DNA from: Pseudomonas sp. ADAK13
Lineage (GTDB): Bacteria; Pseudomonadota; Gammaproteobacteria; Pseudomonadales; Pseudomonadaceae
Direction: 5' to 3'
DNA: 64,000 bases
Assembly (NCBI RefSeq): GCF_012935715.1
Contig: NZ_CP052860.1
Location: 620,001 to 684,000, forward strand
This document shows, piece by piece, positions 28,429 through 39,323 of the stretch. Under the pieces are notes generated by a model. That model worked only from the letters and a program-made list of their open reading frames with translations. It searched no databases and had not been told where the DNA came from. Both the position numbers and the translations under genes were made by a program. The first letter of the stretch is position 1, and each line of letters opens with the position of its first letter.

Positions 28429-29730
28429 TCAGTTCAGGTAAGGGGACCAGGACGGTTCTCTGACTTCGCCTTGTGCGGTAGGAAGCGGGAGCCTTACGCG
28501 TCCATTAATGGACACGAGCATCAAGACTCCCCGGCCCTGCTGGCGGGTGGCGTAGATTACCATGGTGCCGTTGGGCGCAACAGTGGCTGACTCATCAAGG
28601 TTGGTATCTGTAAGGATTTTTACGGTTCCGCGCTGCAAATCCTGGGCCGCAACCCGGAAATTAGTGAAACCATCCTGACGGTGAATCATCACCAACGTCT
28701 TTTCATCAGCTGAAAGCTTGGGTGCAGCGTTGTAGTTACCAATAAAGGTCACACGTTCGGCGCCGCCGCCGTTGACGCTGGTTTTGTAGACTTGCGGCTT
28801 GCCGCCACGGTCGGAGGTGAAGTAGATGGTCGAACCATCCTTACCCCAGAACGGTTCGGTGTTGATGCCAGGGCCGCTGGTAACACGGCTCAGTTGGCGC
28901 GAGGCCATGTTCATCACGTAGATGTCCGGGTTGCCGTCCTTGGACAGCACGAACGCCAGGCGCGAACCATCCGGCGACCAGGCTGGCGCACCGTTCAGGC
29001 CTTCAAAGTTGGTGATCTGCTCACGGCGACCGGTATCGATGTGCTGAACGAAGATCCGTGGACGCTTCTGTTCAAAGGACACGTAGGCGATACGCTTGCC
29101 ATCCGGTGCAAAGCGAGGCGACAGGATCGGCTCACGGGATTGCAGCAGCGTCACTGCGCGAGCGCCGTCATAGTCGGAACGCTGCAAAGTGTAACGAGTG
29201 TTGTCTACCGAAAAACGCTCGGCCGTTACATACAGCAGGCGAGTCGAGAAGGCACCCTTGATCCCGGTCAGTTTTTCAAACGACTGGTCGGAGATGTAGT
29301 GCGCCATGTCCCGCAATTGATCCGTAGTACCCGATACGCTGCCGGTCAGCACTTGCTGCTCGGTCGCGACGTTGAACAACGCGTACTGGATCTGCAGGCG
29401 ACCGCCGGCCGGCGTGATGCTGCCCACCATCAGGTACTGGGCGTTCAACGCTTTCCAGTCACGGAAGATGACTTCGCTGGCCTGGGTCGGCTGGCTGATC
29501 ATGTTGCCTTTGTCGATTGGTGCGTAGTAACCGGAGTTACGCAGGTCATCACTGATGATCTGCGCCATGTCGTCCGGCAGCACGCTGCCGCCCTGCCAGC
29601 CAAACGGCACAACGGCGATCGGGGTGGCCCGATCGCTACCGCTGGTGACCAGGATGTTCTTTTCATCCGCCGCCGCTATCCCTGCCATGCAGCAAATAAC
29701 GACAAGCATTCCTCGAAGAAGGTTTCTCAC
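28429..29730 (-). CDS. tolB: Tol-Pal system beta-propeller protein TolB
   Basis: A periplasmic protein that links Pal with TolA, 433 aa. It has a signal peptide (start to about ACMAGIAAA), an N-terminal domain, and a beta-propeller from about 170 with repeats of the [10 protein letters not shown] / [16 protein letters not shown] kind. The start is GTG at 29730, overlapping the tolA stop by 4 bp (GTGA), so translation is coupled. Confidence 0.96.
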   Translation of the reverse strand: MRNLLRGMLVVICCMAGIAAADEKNILVTSGSDRATPIAVVPFGWQGGSVLPDDMAQIISDDLRNSGYYAPIDKGNMISQPTQASEVIFRDWKALNAQYLMVGSITPAGGRLQIQYALFNVATEQQVLTGSVSGTTDQLRDMAHYISDQSFEKLTGIKGAFSTRLLYVTAERFSVDNTRYTLQRSDYDGARAVTLLQSREPILSPRFAPDGKRIAYVSFEQKRPRIFVQHIDTGRREQITNFEGLNGAPAWSPDGSRLAFVLSKDGNPDIYVMNMASRQLSRVTSGPGINTEPFWGKDGSTIYFTSDRGGKPQVYKTSVNGGGAERVTFIGNYNAAPKLSADEKTLVMIHRQDGFTNFRVAAQDLQRGTVKILTDTNLDESATVAPNGTMVIYATRQQGRGVLMLVSINGRVRLPLPTAQGEVREPSWSPYLN

Positions 29731-30800
29731 AAGGCTAGATCCTCAGGTGTGAATGTCATCTTGAATGAACGGTAGGGAGCGAAGTCGCTTGGTTTCATTC
29801 CCTGCATCTCGGTCAACCGGCCAATGTTCTTGACCGCTGCTACCGCCGAACTGTCGAACGAGCCGTCGCCACTGGACTTGGCCACGCTGACCGAAGTCAC
29901 CGTACCGTCCGGCAACATGCCGATCTGCAGCACTACTGTCATGCCTTTGCGTGCCGAAGGAGGACGGGTCCACCCTTCTGCTGCCCGTGAGCGAATCAGG
30001 TCATCGAAACTGCCCGCGACTTCATCACCACGTTCATCGGCCAAGGCCTGCTGGCGCTGCGGCGTGTCGGAAAGCAAATCGGCCAAGGCCTGGGCCTTTT
30101 TGTCTTCGGTCGATTTACGTGCTGCTTCCTGGGCCTTTTTCTTGGAGGCATCGGCGGCAGCTTTCTTCTTCGCATCGTCGGCGACTTTCTTCTTCGCCTC
30201 GTCAGCTTCAGCTTTCTTCTTGGCGTCGTCCGCGGCTTTCTTCTTCGCGTCTTCGACAATCTTTTTCTTCGCGTCTTCAGCGGCCTTTTTCTTGGCCTCT
30301 TCTTCGGCAGCTTTCTTGGCTTCTTCTTCAGATTTCTTCTTGGCTATATCAGCCAATTGTTTCTCTTCGGCCTTTTTGGCTTCGGCAGCTTTATCGGCTT
30401 TCTTGGCTTCATCAGCCTTTTGCGCCTCTTCAGCTTTCTTCGCCTCGTCAGCCTTTTTCGATTCCTCGGCCTTTTGAGCCGCCTCTTCTTTCTTTTGTTC
30501 CGCAGCAGCCTTCACCGCTTCCTGCTCGACCTTCTTCTGTTCCATCTGCTCGACTTCAGTCTGGCGCGCAGCCGACTTCTGGGCCTCACCCGCAATCTTC
30601 TGATTGGTCTGGGTGGTGGCCTGGCTTTTCGATTTCAGCTGATACAGGGTCGCCTGCACGATCGGCTTGGCTGGCGGCAGGTCCGGGGTCATGGCAAAGC
30701 TGACGAACAGCATGCCAAACACCAGGACGTGCAGGGCAATTGCCCAGACGCTAGGCCAGAAGTAGCTTTCCGAGGCGGACGGCTCTCGCTGTTGGTGCAT
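29727..30800 (-). CDS. tolA: TolA energy transducer
   Basis: An inner-membrane protein spanning the periplasm, 357 aa. One N-terminal membrane segment (about 15-40) is followed by a long Ala/Lys/Glu-rich helical domain (about 65-245) built of AEEAKKAA-like repeats, and a C-terminal globular domain (about 265-357). It links the TolQR motor to TolB/Pal. It shares one base with the tolR stop (TGATG) and 4 with tolB. Confidence 0.95.
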   Translation of the reverse strand: MHQQREPSASESYFWPSVWAIALHVLVFGMLFVSFAMTPDLPPAKPIVQATLYQLKSKSQATTQTNQKIAGEAQKSAARQTEVEQMEQKKVEQEAVKAAAEQKKEEAAQKAEESKKADEAKKAEEAQKADEAKKADKAAEAKKAEEKQLADIAKKKSEEEAKKAAEEEAKKKAAEDAKKKIVEDAKKKAADDAKKKAEADEAKKKVADDAKKKAAADASKKKAQEAARKSTEDKKAQALADLLSDTPQRQQALADERGDEVAGSFDDLIRSRAAEGWTRPPSARKGMTVVLQIGMLPDGTVTSVSVAKSSGDGSFDSSAVAAVKNIGRLTEMQGMKPSDFAPYRSFKMTFTPEDLAL

Positions 30801-31261
30801 CAGGGCGCCTCGGTAATCAAGCCAACATTACCGACTCCGGCCTTCTGCAGCCCGCCCATGGCGCCCATGACGGAGCCGTAGTCGACGACTTTGTCGCCGC
30901 GAATGAACACCTGCGTGTGCTTGCCACCTTCGTTGCCGGCGCGAATGATCTTGGTCACGGCATCAGTCATCTGCGGCAAGGTCATGGCCTTGTCCTGCTG
31001 TTTCTGAGTGTCGACTTCGCTGCCAAGGTTCCAGTAATAGGTCTTGTCAGCCTTGATCGAAATGGTCAGGACCTGGGTGTTGTTGTCCTGCGGCAAGGCT
31101 TCGCTGGAAACCTTGGGCAGATCAACCTTCACGCCCTGATTGAGCATCGGCGCGGTCACCATGAAGATAACCAGCAGCACCAGCATCACGTCGATGTAAG
31201 GCACTACGTTCATCTCGGCGACCGGCTTGCGCTTTTTGCGAGCTCGAGCGATTAAAGCCAT
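30800..31261 (-). CDS. tolR: TolR motor protein
   Basis: An ExbD-family stator partner, 153 aa. It has a single N-terminal membrane segment holding the proton-path Asp, D24 in PYIDVMLVLLVIF, then a periplasmic domain. It uses the proton motive force with TolQ to energise TolA. It starts 14 bp after tolQ. Confidence 0.95.
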   Translation of the reverse strand: MALIARARKKRKPVAEMNVVPYIDVMLVLLVIFMVTAPMLNQGVKVDLPKVSSEALPQDNNTQVLTISIKADKTYYWNLGSEVDTQKQQDKAMTLPQMTDAVTKIIRAGNEGGKHTQVFIRGDKVVDYGSVMGAMGGLQKAGVGNVGLITEAP

Positions 31262-31275
31262 TGGGAATTACCTGC

Positions 31276-31971
31276 TTATTCTTCGCTGGTGTGCACTTTA
31301 CGGTGCAGGATCGCCTGGAATTCATCGGCGAAGGTGTAGTAACGGCTGATCAAGGTTTCGCCGCGAGCAGCAAAACGGTTGTAGGCGATTACTGCGGGAA
31401 TAGCTGCGAACAGGCCGATGGCGGTGGCGATCAGCGCTTCGGCGATACCCGGGGCCACGGTGGCCAGGGTCGCTTGCTGGGCCTGGGCCAGGCCGCGGAA
31501 GGAGTTCATGATGCCCCAAACGGTACCGAACAGGCCGATGTACGGGCTCACGGAGCCTACGGTGGCGAGGAACGGCAAGCTTTGCTCAAGCTTTTCTTCT
31601 TCGCGGGAAATCGCGACGCGCATGGCACGGGCCACGCCTTCCATGACCGCTTCCGGGTCAACGCCTGGCTGCTGGCGCAGACGGGAGAATTCCTTGAAGC
31701 CGGCGCGGAAAATTTGTTCTACGCCCGAATCCGGGTCCGGGTTGCTGCCGGCCTGGCGGTACAGTTTGGACAGGTCGATACCCGACCAGAAGCGCTCTTC
31801 GAAGCTCTCCAGGGCACGTCGACCGGCACGCAGCAGGTTGCTGCGCTGAAAAATCATGACCCAAGAGGTAACCGATGCGGCTACCAGGACCAGCATCACC
31901 AGTTGAACCACGACACTGGCATTGCTGACCAGGCTCCACATGGAGGAATGGTCGACGACGGTAGGTTCCAC
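31276..31971 (-). CDS. tolQ: TolQ motor protein
   Basis: An ExbB/MotA-family proton channel subunit, 231 aa with three membrane segments (about 12-35, 130-160 and 168-195). The ATVGSVSPYIGLFGTVWGIM segment is the family signature. It starts one base after the ybgC stop, as in other tol-pal operons. Confidence 0.96.
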   Translation of the reverse strand: MEPTVVDHSSMWSLVSNASVVVQLVMLVLVAASVTSWVMIFQRSNLLRAGRRALESFEERFWSGIDLSKLYRQAGSNPDPDSGVEQIFRAGFKEFSRLRQQPGVDPEAVMEGVARAMRVAISREEEKLEQSLPFLATVGSVSPYIGLFGTVWGIMNSFRGLAQAQQATLATVAPGIAEALIATAIGLFAAIPAVIAYNRFAARGETLISRYYTFADEFQAILHRKVHTSEE

Positions 31972-31972
31972 G

Positions 31973-32428
31973 CTAAATCTCCTGCTCTGAATGTTTACCC
32001 GCGCCGCTCACGCCGGCAAAGGCCGCGCGTAGAGTTTCGGGAATGGCCCGGGGTTTCAAACTATTGGTGCGAACACAGGCCACCAGGAACTGCCCCTCAC
32101 AGAGCAGCGTTGCATCCGTAGCCCGCCTGACCTGCTGTTTAAAGCGCAGGCTGGCACGGTTCAATTCGGTTATTTCTGCGCTGACCAGCAGTTCGTCGTC
32201 CAGTCGCGCCGGCGCGTAGTAACGCGCCTCGCTGGAATGCACGACAAACAACAGGTCCTCCCCTGCCAGCTGGGATTGGGCAAAGCCCAGCTCCCGTAGC
32301 CGCTCGGTTCGAGCCCGCTCCATGAACTTTAGGTAATTGACGTAATAAACGATGCCGCCAGCATCGGTGTCCTCGTAATAAACGCGACAGCGATGTGCGA
32401 ACGACTGATCCCCGTTTTGCGCGCGCAT
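31973..32428 (-). CDS. ybgC: Tol-Pal-associated acyl-CoA thioesterase
   Basis: A hotdog-fold thioesterase, 151 aa. The active-site segment is [27 protein letters not shown], which includes the conserved Asp. The enzymes hydrolyse short-chain acyl-CoA or acyl-ACP. It is the first gene of the tol-pal operon, with a 139-bp gap to ruvB upstream. Confidence 0.94.
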   Translation of the reverse strand: MRAQNGDQSFAHRCRVYYEDTDAGGIVYYVNYLKFMERARTERLRELGFAQSQLAGEDLLFVVHSSEARYYAPARLDDELLVSAEITELNRASLRFKQQVRRATDATLLCEGQFLVACVRTNSLKPRAIPETLRAAFAGVSGAGKHSEQEI

Positions 32429-32567
32429 ACTCTAGTGCTTACTCCTCAGGTTGCCAATCCGGCCAGGCAACTGTTTTTCATTCTGTGGCACATTTCTAAC
32501 GAAAGAATGACGACGCCAGCCACTAGGACAGCACAAACGCCGAATAAATCGAATCGCCAAGCCTTTT

Positions 32568-33626
32568 TTAATCGTCTACTGCATCGAGGAATTCGTCTAC
32601 TACGGGCATCTCGCCCAATCGTGACGGAATGTTTAACCCAAAGTGCAGATAGGCATGCCGGGTGACCACGCGCCCCCGCGGCGTACGCATGATGTAGCCC
32701 TGCTGGATCAGGTAAGGCTCCAGTACATCCTCAATCGTGTGCCGCTCTTCGCTGATGGCCGCAGCGAGGCTGTCCACCCCCACCGGGCCACCGTCGAACT
32801 TCTCGATCATGGTCAACAGCAGGCGCCGGTCCTGGTGGTCAAAGCCATGCTCGTCCACATCCAGCAGGTTCAGCGCCAGGTCTGCCACGGGCTTGGTGAT
32901 ATGGCCCTTGGCACGCACTTCGGCGAAGTCGCGCACACGGCGCAGCAAACGGTTGGCGATCCGCGGCGTGCCACGGGCGCGGCGGGCAATTTCAAACGCA
33001 CCTTCCGGGTCCAGGGGCAAGCCGAGGATGTTCGCCGAACGACTGACGATGGTGGCCAGATCCGCCGTGCTATAGAACTCTAGACGTTGAACAATCCCGA
33101 AACGGTCTCGCAGCGGGTTCGTCAGCATCCCCGCACGGGTGGTGGCGCCCACCAGCGTAAACGGTGGCAGGTCGAGCTTGATCGAGCGGGCCGCCGGCCC
33201 CTCGCCAATCATGATGTCCAGCTGGAAATCTTCCATGGCCGGGTACAGCACTTCCTCGACGATGGGCGAAAGCCGGTGAATCTCGTCGATAAACAGTACG
33301 TCGTGGGGTTCCAGGTTGGTCAGCAGCGCCGCCAGGTCGCCCGGGCGCTCCAGCACAGGGCCGGAGGTGGACTTGATCGACACGCCCATTTCCTGGGCGA
33401 TGATGTTGGCCAGGGTGGTCTTGCCCAGCCCCGGCGGGCCGAAGATCAACGTGTGATCCAGTGATTCGCTGCGCCCGCGCGCAGCCTGGATGAACAACTC
33501 CATCTGCTCGCGCACGGTGGGCTGGCCGATGTATTCGGCAAGGCTCAGGGGACGAATCGCCCGGTCCTGGATTTCTTCACGATCACGCGGGCCGGTGGCC
33601 GCGATCAGACGATCAGCTTCAATCAC
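32568..33626 (-). CDS. ruvB: Holliday junction helicase RuvB
   Basis: A hexameric AAA+ motor that drives branch migration with RuvA, 352 aa. Walker A is GPPGLGKTT, Walker B is FIDEIHRL, and a winged-helix domain is at the C-terminus. The start is GTG at 33626, directly after the ruvA stop with no gap, so translation is probably coupled. Confidence 0.97.
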   Translation of the reverse strand: MIEADRLIAATGPRDREEIQDRAIRPLSLAEYIGQPTVREQMELFIQAARGRSESLDHTLIFGPPGLGKTTLANIIAQEMGVSIKSTSGPVLERPGDLAALLTNLEPHDVLFIDEIHRLSPIVEEVLYPAMEDFQLDIMIGEGPAARSIKLDLPPFTLVGATTRAGMLTNPLRDRFGIVQRLEFYSTADLATIVSRSANILGLPLDPEGAFEIARRARGTPRIANRLLRRVRDFAEVRAKGHITKPVADLALNLLDVDEHGFDHQDRRLLLTMIEKFDGGPVGVDSLAAAISEERHTIEDVLEPYLIQQGYIMRTPRGRVVTRHAYLHFGLNIPSRLGEMPVVDEFLDAVDD

Positions 33627-34238
33627 TTAAATCATTCCCTTCAGGGCGCGGCGGATCATGTCTTCGCTGCTCAGGTTCTTGTCCTTGATGGCCGACACGG
33701 CCTTGCTCGCCTCCTGCGGCTTGTAGCCCAGGGAAATCAGCGCGCTGACTGCATCGCTTTCGGCGCTGGCCACCGGTACACCCGGCGCGTCCGGCTGATT
33801 AGGCACCAGGGCGAACATGCTCGGTACGACTTCCCAGGCCTTGAAGCGGTCCTTGAGTTCTACCAGCAAACGCTCGGCGGTTTTCTTGCCGACGCCCGGG
33901 ACCTTGGTCAACGCGGACGTATCCTGCGCCGACACACACCGTACCAATTCATCGACCTCCAGGCTCGACATCAGCGCCAGCGCCAGCTTCGGCCCCACGC
34001 CATTGAGGCGGATCAGTTCGCGGAAGAAATCCCGGTCACGCTTGCCAATGAAACCATAGAGCAATTGTGCGTCTTCGCGCACCACCAGGTGGGTGTGCAG
34101 GGTCAGCGGCTCACCGACCGACGGTAGGCGGTAGAGGGTGGTCATGGGCACTTCCAGCTCATAGCCCAGCCCGTTTACATCCAGAATCAGGTGCGGCGGC
34201 TGTTTCTCAGCCAGGGTGCCGCGCAAGCGTCCAATCAC
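33627..34238 (-). CDS. ruvA: Holliday junction binding protein RuvA
   Basis: It binds four-way DNA junctions and loads RuvB, 203 aa. It has an N-terminal OB fold ([12 protein letters not shown]), central helix-hairpin-helix motifs ([13 protein letters not shown] and [13 protein letters not shown]), and a C-terminal RuvB-contact domain. It ends flush with ruvB. Confidence 0.96.
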   Translation of the reverse strand: MIGRLRGTLAEKQPPHLILDVNGLGYELEVPMTTLYRLPSVGEPLTLHTHLVVREDAQLLYGFIGKRDRDFFRELIRLNGVGPKLALALMSSLEVDELVRCVSAQDTSALTKVPGVGKKTAERLLVELKDRFKAWEVVPSMFALVPNQPDAPGVPVASAESDAVSALISLGYKPQEASKAVSAIKDKNLSSEDMIRRALKGMI

Positions 34239-34353
34239 GTTCGAATCCTTAAGAGTCGGCTCAGATCAAGGCCTGACCGGTAATAACGCGGGCATGCCGG
34301 CCGACAGCACAGGCCGTTCACGCACCCCACGCAGAATGATTGCGCTGATGCTA

Positions 34354-34878
34354 TCAGAGACGCAGCCGGCCGCCACGACTGCGTGCCGTACCCAAGCCGT
34401 GCGGCATCAGGCTGGAACGGGTATGGGCATGGCAAATGGCAATGGCCAGGGCGTCGGAGGCATCGATTTGCGGCTTGGCGGTGAGCTTGAGCATGTGCAT
34501 GACCATCATCATCACTTGCTCCTTATTGGCCGCACCGGTACCGACCACGGCTTGCTTGACCTGCGTCGCGGTGTACTCGGCGATCTCCATGCCCTCCTCG
34601 GCACCGGCAACGATGGCCGCACCGCGTGCCTGGCCGAGCTTCAGGGCCGAGTCGGCGTTTTTTGCCATGAACACCTTTTCAATGCCCATGGTCACCGGGC
34701 CGTATGTCTGGATCACTTCACGTACGCCGCGATAAACGATCTGCAAGCGCTCGGCCAACTCGCCGGCGCCGGTACGGATACAGCCCGACGCCACGTACAC
34801 GCAGCCTCGCGGGGTCTGTTGCACCACGCCAAAGCCGGTGATTCGCGAACCGGGGTCGATACCTAGGATTAGAGTCAT
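34354..34878 (-). CDS. ruvC: Holliday junction resolvase RuvC
   Basis: It cuts Holliday junctions, 174 aa. Acidic catalytic residues are D7 in [11 protein letters not shown], the Glu of [11 protein letters not shown], and the Asp pair in [14 protein letters not shown]. It is the first ruv gene in the order ruvC-ruvA-ruvB, with a 115-bp gap before ruvA. Confidence 0.96.
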   Translation of the reverse strand: MTLILGIDPGSRITGFGVVQQTPRGCVYVASGCIRTGAGELAERLQIVYRGVREVIQTYGPVTMGIEKVFMAKNADSALKLGQARGAAIVAGAEEGMEIAEYTATQVKQAVVGTGAANKEQVMMMVMHMLKLTAKPQIDASDALAIAICHAHTRSSLMPHGLGTARSRGGRLRL

Positions 34879-34945
34879 AACGCCTGCGAGATGGGTTTAA
34901 AGCGGATGCGCGAGGCACATGGTTTGTGTAACAGCATAGAACCCT

Positions 34946-35040
34946 GTGGGAGCTGGCTTGCCTGCGATGCAGGCACCTCGGAGCATCAGTCACACCGAGT
35001 TGATGCCATCGCAGCCTCGCCGGGGCTCGACAGCTCCCAC
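34946..35040. repeat. Hybrid REPIN between ruvC and yebC
   Basis: The left arm is the usual GTGGGAGCTGGCTTGCCTGC. The right half follows GCCATCGCAG with CCTCGCCGGGGCTCGACAGC and then TCCCAC, so it is not the usual inverse arm. Like 4341-4425 it is a composite of two REP variants. Confidence 0.78.
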
Positions 35041-35058
35041 ATTGGATCTTCAGTGCCC

Positions 35059-35805
35059 TTAAGTGAGCTGTTCGGCGACCGATTCCGGGATATCGGCGTT
35101 GGAATAAACGTTCTGCACGTCATCCAGGTCTTCAAGCATATCGAGCATCTTGAGCACCTTCTGCGCGCCGTCCAGGTCCAGTTCGGCACTGGTGGTCGGC
35201 AGCATCACGATTTCCGCATCGGTACCTCTGAAACCGGCCGCTTCCAGGGCGTTACGCACCGAATAGAAGCCCGCGAACGAGGTAAACACGTCGATGGAAC
35301 CGTCTTCATTGGTCACCACGTCGTCGGCATCGGCCTCCATCGCCGCTTCGATCAGCGCATCTTCATCAACGCCCGGCGCGAAGGAAATCTGCCCCTTGCG
35401 CTCAAACAGGTAGGCCACCGAACCATCGGTGCCCAGGTTGCCGCCACATTTGCTGAACGCATGGCGCACGGCCGCCGCGGTACGGTTGCGGTTGTCGGTC
35501 ATGCACTCGACCATCACCGCCACGCCACCCGGGCCGTAGCCTTCGTAGCTCAACTCGACCATGTCATCGGTATCGGCCGCACCGGCGCCACGGGCCACGG
35601 CGCGGTCGATGATGTCGCGGCTCATGTTGGCGCCGAGGGCCTTGTCCAGGGCCAGGCGCAGACGCGGGTTGGAGCCCGGGTCACCGCCACCCTGGCGGGC
35701 AGCGACCGTCAGCTCGCGAATCCACTTGGTGAAAATCTTGCCTTTCTTGGCATCCTGACGCTCTTTGCGGTGCTTGATGTTCGCCCACTTGGAATGGCCA
35801 GCCAT
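35059..35805 (-). CDS. yebC: YebC/PmpR family transcription or translation factor
   Basis: 248 aa, beginning [20 protein letters not shown], the family hallmark. The P. aeruginosa counterpart in the same place is PmpR (PA0964), reported to repress the PQS regulator gene. Other YebC proteins help ribosomes at difficult stretches. The ATG at 35805 is chosen because the family starts there. It lies between aspS and ruvC, a conserved order. Confidence 0.94.
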   Translation of the reverse strand: MAGHSKWANIKHRKERQDAKKGKIFTKWIRELTVAARQGGGDPGSNPRLRLALDKALGANMSRDIIDRAVARGAGAADTDDMVELSYEGYGPGGVAVMVECMTDNRNRTAAAVRHAFSKCGGNLGTDGSVAYLFERKGQISFAPGVDEDALIEAAMEADADDVVTNEDGSIDVFTSFAGFYSVRNALEAAGFRGTDAEIVMLPTTSAELDLDGAQKVLKMLDMLEDLDDVQNVYSNADIPESVAEQLT

Positions 35806-35891
35806 AACACAACTCCGAAATTCTGTAGAAACCTGTCGATCCCGCCCCAGGCGGGACTTCCCTCTTAAACGTACAGCCCTTGTAACGCAAA

Positions 35892-35911
35892 GGCGCATCC
35901 GAAGATGCGCC
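35892..35911 (-). terminator. Hairpin after aspS
   Basis: GGCGCATC (35892-35899) pairs with GATGCGCC (35904-35911). On the minus strand the loop is TTCG, a stable tetraloop, followed by a short TTT. It is 45 bp past the aspS stop and may end or weaken transcription into yebC. Confidence 0.6.
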
Positions 35912-35956
35912 CTTAGCTGACAATGTAAAACCTTATCGCGCTTTCACGCTGCGGCC

Positions 35957-37732
35957 TTACTCAGCCTTTGGTGTCTCGCGCAGACGGATATGCAGCTCGC
36001 GCAGTGCCTTGGCATCCACCACACCCGGTGCCTGCGTCATGACGTCGGCAGCACTTTGGGTTTTCGGGAAGGCAATCACTTCACGGATCGACTGGGCACC
36101 GGTCATCAGCATCACCAGACGGTCCAGGCCGAAGGCCAGGCCGCCATGGGGTGGCGCGCCGTATTTCAGGGCGTCAAGCAGGAAGCCGAACTTCTCTTGC
36201 TGTTCGTCTTCGTCGATACCCAGCAGGCGGAAGACCGATTGCTGCATCTCCTTGCGGTGGATACGGATCGAACCGCCACCCAGTTCGGTGCCGTTCAGCA
36301 CCATGTCGTAGGCACGGGACAGAGCGCCAGCCGGGTTGGCTTCCAGCTCTTGCGGCGTGCACTTCGGCGCGGTGAACGGGTGGTGCAGCGCGCTGAAGCT
36401 GCCGTCGTCGTTCTCTTCGAACATCGGGAAGTCGACCACCCACATCGGCGCCCACTTGCAGGTCAGCAGGTTCAGGTCGTTGCCGACCTTGATCCGCAAT
36501 GCACCCAGCGCTTCGCTGACGATCTTGGACTTGTCGGCACCGAAGAACACGATGTCGCCGTCGACCGCGCCAACACGATCCAGGATCACGTTGAGGTTGG
36601 CCTCAGGGATGTTCTTGACGATTGGCGACTGCAGGCCTTCAACACCCTTGGCGCGCTCGTTGACCTTGATGTACGCCAGGCCCTTGGCACCGTAGATGCC
36701 GACGAACTTGGTGTAATCGTCGATCTGCTTGCGCGGCATGCTCGCAGCGCCAGGCACACGCAGGGCGGCAATACGGCATTTCGGGTCGTTGGCCGGGCCG
36801 CTGAACACCTTGAAGTCGACGTCTTTGAGTTGGTCTTCAACGTCAACCAGTTCCAGCGGGTTACGCAGGTCTGGCTTGTCGGAACCGTAACGGCGCATGG
36901 CTTCTTCGAAGGTCATGTGCGGGAATTCGCCGAATTCCAGGTCCAGCACTTCCTTGAACAGGTTGCGGATCATTTGTTCGGTGATGCCCATGATCTCTTT
37001 TTCATCGAGGAAGCTGGTCTCGATGTCGATCTGGGTGAATTCCGGCTGGCGGTCGGCCCGCAGGTCTTCGTCACGGAAGCATTTGGCGATCTGGTAGTAA
37101 CGGTCGAAGCCGGCAACCATCAGCAGCTGCTTGAACAGCTGTGGCGACTGCGGCAAGGCGAAGAAGGAACCGGCGTGGGTACGGCTCGGCACCAGGTAGT
37201 CGCGGGCGCCTTCCGGAGTAGCGCGGGTCAGGATCGGCGTCTCGACGTCGAGGAAGCCGTTCTCGTCCAGGAAGCGGCGGATGCTGGTGGTCATGCGCGA
37301 ACGCAGACGCAGCTTCTCGGCCATTTCCGGGCGACGCAGGTCGAGGAAGCGATAACGCAGGCGGGTTTCTTCGCCAACGTCCGAGAACTCGTTCAGCGGG
37401 AACGGCGGGGTTTCCGACTCGTTCAGTACTTCAAGCTCGTAGCCCAGTACTTCGATCATGCCCGACGCCATGTTGGCGTTGGTGGCACCGGCCGGACGCA
37501 GGCGAACCTTGCCGGTGATCTTCACGACGTACTCGCTGCGCACGCGATCGGCGGCGGCGAAGCTCTCGGCGCGGTCCGGATCGAACACCACCTGGGCCAG
37601 ACCATCACGATCACGGATATCGAGGAAGATCACCCCGCCGTGGTCGCGGCGACGGTGAACCCATCCGCAAAGGGTGATTTCCTGACCTTCCAGGGTCTCG
37701 TTCAGTTGGCCGCAATAGTGGCTGCGCATCAT
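35957..37732 (-). CDS. aspS: Aspartyl-tRNA synthetase
   Basis: A class II synthetase of the bacterial type with an N-terminal OB anticodon domain, catalytic core and GAD insertion, 591 aa. It starts [20 protein letters not shown] at 37732. Core segments include [20 protein letters not shown] and the C-terminal [15 protein letters not shown]. Pseudomonads use a non-discriminating AspRS with GatCAB to make Asn-tRNA; whether that holds here cannot be told from this window. Confidence 0.97.
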   Translation of the reverse strand: MMRSHYCGQLNETLEGQEITLCGWVHRRRDHGGVIFLDIRDRDGLAQVVFDPDRAESFAAADRVRSEYVVKITGKVRLRPAGATNANMASGMIEVLGYELEVLNESETPPFPLNEFSDVGEETRLRYRFLDLRRPEMAEKLRLRSRMTTSIRRFLDENGFLDVETPILTRATPEGARDYLVPSRTHAGSFFALPQSPQLFKQLLMVAGFDRYYQIAKCFRDEDLRADRQPEFTQIDIETSFLDEKEIMGITEQMIRNLFKEVLDLEFGEFPHMTFEEAMRRYGSDKPDLRNPLELVDVEDQLKDVDFKVFSGPANDPKCRIAALRVPGAASMPRKQIDDYTKFVGIYGAKGLAYIKVNERAKGVEGLQSPIVKNIPEANLNVILDRVGAVDGDIVFFGADKSKIVSEALGALRIKVGNDLNLLTCKWAPMWVVDFPMFEENDDGSFSALHHPFTAPKCTPQELEANPAGALSRAYDMVLNGTELGGGSIRIHRKEMQQSVFRLLGIDEDEQQEKFGFLLDALKYGAPPHGGLAFGLDRLVMLMTGAQSIREVIAFPKTQSAADVMTQAPGVVDAKALRELHIRLRETPKAE

Positions 37733-37840
37733 GATAGTGGTTTCGCTTCTCGTAATTCGAAATTCGGTGGAGGCCTGCCTCATCACCGTACAGCTAAGTC
37801 AGGTGACGGATAATGCAGGAGCCTGCGCGTAGAGTTCAAC

Positions 37841-38062
37841 TCAGTCTGCTTTGTCGCCGCCGGCCAGATTCTTCTTCGAACCGGTCTTGAAGTCGGTCTC
37901 GTACCAGCCGTTGCCACTCAGGCGAAAGCCCGGCATGGACAACATCTTTTTAAGCTCCGGTGCCTGGCAGGCAGGGCAATCGACCAGCGGCGCGGCGCTG
38001 ATCTTTTGAATGGCTTCCAACTGATGACCACAGGAAGCGCATTGATAGTCGTACATGGGCAT
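37841..38062 (-). CDS. FmdB-type zinc ribbon protein
   Basis: A 73-aa protein with a zinc ribbon: CASC (Cys8, Cys11) and CPAC later, in MPMYDYQCASCGHQLEAIQK. It is found upstream of aspS in many proteobacteria. The function is not settled; the family is called FmdB or putative regulatory protein. The C-terminal KKNLAGGDKAD is charged. Confidence 0.9.
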   Translation of the reverse strand: MPMYDYQCASCGHQLEAIQKISAAPLVDCPACQAPELKKMLSMPGFRLSGNGWYETDFKTGSKKNLAGGDKAD

Positions 38063-38225
38063 GGAGATGTCTCGGCGATCAGATCATTACTGCGCCACGC
38101 CCTGCCCTGACTGTGTCCCGTGGGAAAGTCCCGGCATGCGCAGCAAAGCCCGGGATTATATCTGGTAAATCGAGGCTGTGCAGCCGTGGCGGCGTGCTGC
38201 TCTTTATATAGGTGGCTGCAGCAGG

Positions 38226-38278
38226 CTTGTGCCAGGCGCCCGACCCGGGGCAATCCCGGGGCTGGCAGCTGGCACAAG
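38226..38278 (-). repeat. Compound hairpin next to the RHH gene
   Basis: CTTGTGCCAG (38226-38235) and CTGGCACAAG (38269-38278) pair perfectly and enclose a smaller CCCGGG/CCCGGG pairing (38244-38249 with 38255-38260). It begins 2 bp after the RHH stop. No T-run follows, so termination by this hairpin alone is doubtful. It may protect the message end. Confidence 0.6.
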
Positions 38279-38280
38279 GA

Positions 38281-38634
38281 TCACGCCTGGCCCAAAGGGA
38301 CACTTGGCGCGGTGCCGCGTCCTTTCAATAAATGAACCACGCACACCACCCTGACCAGACCGCTGAAGTTCTTTACACCGCCATAACGCAAGTGCACTTC
38401 GCGGTCCACGTAAGACAGCAGCGCACTGACCGAACAGGTATTGATCCTGGCTATCTCCGTGAGGATATTCCAATAGACTTCTTCAAGTCGCAAACACGTC
38501 GAAAAACCATTAAGCCGAACGGATCGGGACAATGGCCTGGCCAGGTTCATATCAAACCCCTTGGCAAAGGGATCTACCTTTATCTTGTGCAACCCGCACG
38601 TTTCCATCACTCCATTACCTGCTCCGCGTGACAT
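38281..38634 (-). CDS. Ribbon-helix-helix domain protein
   Basis: A 117-aa protein with the RHH_4-type segment LSRSVRLNGFSTCLRLEEVYWNILTEIARIN (about 36-66): a strand for DNA contact, then two helices. Such small proteins are likely DNA-binding regulators of unknown targets. The start is uncertain: the ATG at 38634 has GGAG 10 bp upstream; the ATG at 38607 (METCGLHKIK) is an alternative. It lies between the zinc-ribbon gene and dps. Confidence 0.72.
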   Translation of the reverse strand: MSRGAGNGVMETCGLHKIKVDPFAKGFDMNLARPLSRSVRLNGFSTCLRLEEVYWNILTEIARINTCSVSALLSYVDREVHLRYGGVKNFSGLVRVVCVVHLLKGRGTAPSVPLGQA

Positions 38635-38849
38635 ACACTTGACACTCCATTGCCTGACGGCCACCCATCAATCGTTCTTGTTGGCCGTTGGGCCTATAAA
38701 ACATCAAGAAGACAAGTGCAGCCAGAAGACAGGGAGCTGATCGCCGTAGGACAAGCCAACGCGCGTATCAGGAAGCTCGCAGGGTGAAGGGAGTCGCCGG
38801 AAAGCAGGCATGCGAGGGGCGTCGGTTCAACGCCCACCCGCAACCGGTG

Positions 38850-39323
38850 TTACTTGTTTTCGAGCAGGGAGCGCAACATCCACGCGGTCTTTTCATGAAC
38901 TTGCATACGCTGGGTCAGCAAGTCCGCAGTAGGCTCGTCGCTGACTTTATCCAACAACGGGAAGATGCCCCGGGCGGTGCGGGTAACCGCTTCCTGGCCC
39001 TCGACCAACTGCTTGATCATGTCTTCAGCGCTCGGCACGCCCTCTTCTTCCTTGATTGAAGAAAGTCGCGCGTACACCGAGTAAGCACCCGGCGCCGGAA
39101 AGCCCAGGGCGCGGATCCGCTCGGCAATTGAATCCACCGCCAGCGCCAGCTCGTTGTACTGCTCTTCAAACATCAAGTGCAGTGTGCGAAACATGGGGCC
39201 CGTGACGTTCCAATGGAAGTTGTGGGTCTTCAGGTAAAGTACATAGGTATCGGAAAGCAGCCGCGAAAGTCCATCAACGATTGATTTACGATCTTCTTCA
39301 CTGATACCAATATCGATTGCCAT
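38850..39323 (-). CDS. dps: Dps-family ferritin-like protein
   Basis: 157 aa, a mini-ferritin that stores iron and protects DNA against peroxide. The ferroxidase region is [20 protein letters not shown], followed by [13 protein letters not shown] with the conserved Asp and Glu. AGGGG lies 6 bp before the ATG at 39323. It matches PA0962 in the same gene order. No OxyR site could be assigned. Confidence 0.92.
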   Translation of the reverse strand: MAIDIGISEEDRKSIVDGLSRLLSDTYVLYLKTHNFHWNVTGPMFRTLHLMFEEQYNELALAVDSIAERIRALGFPAPGAYSVYARLSSIKEEEGVPSAEDMIKQLVEGQEAVTRTARGIFPLLDKVSDEPTADLLTQRMQVHEKTAWMLRSLLENK

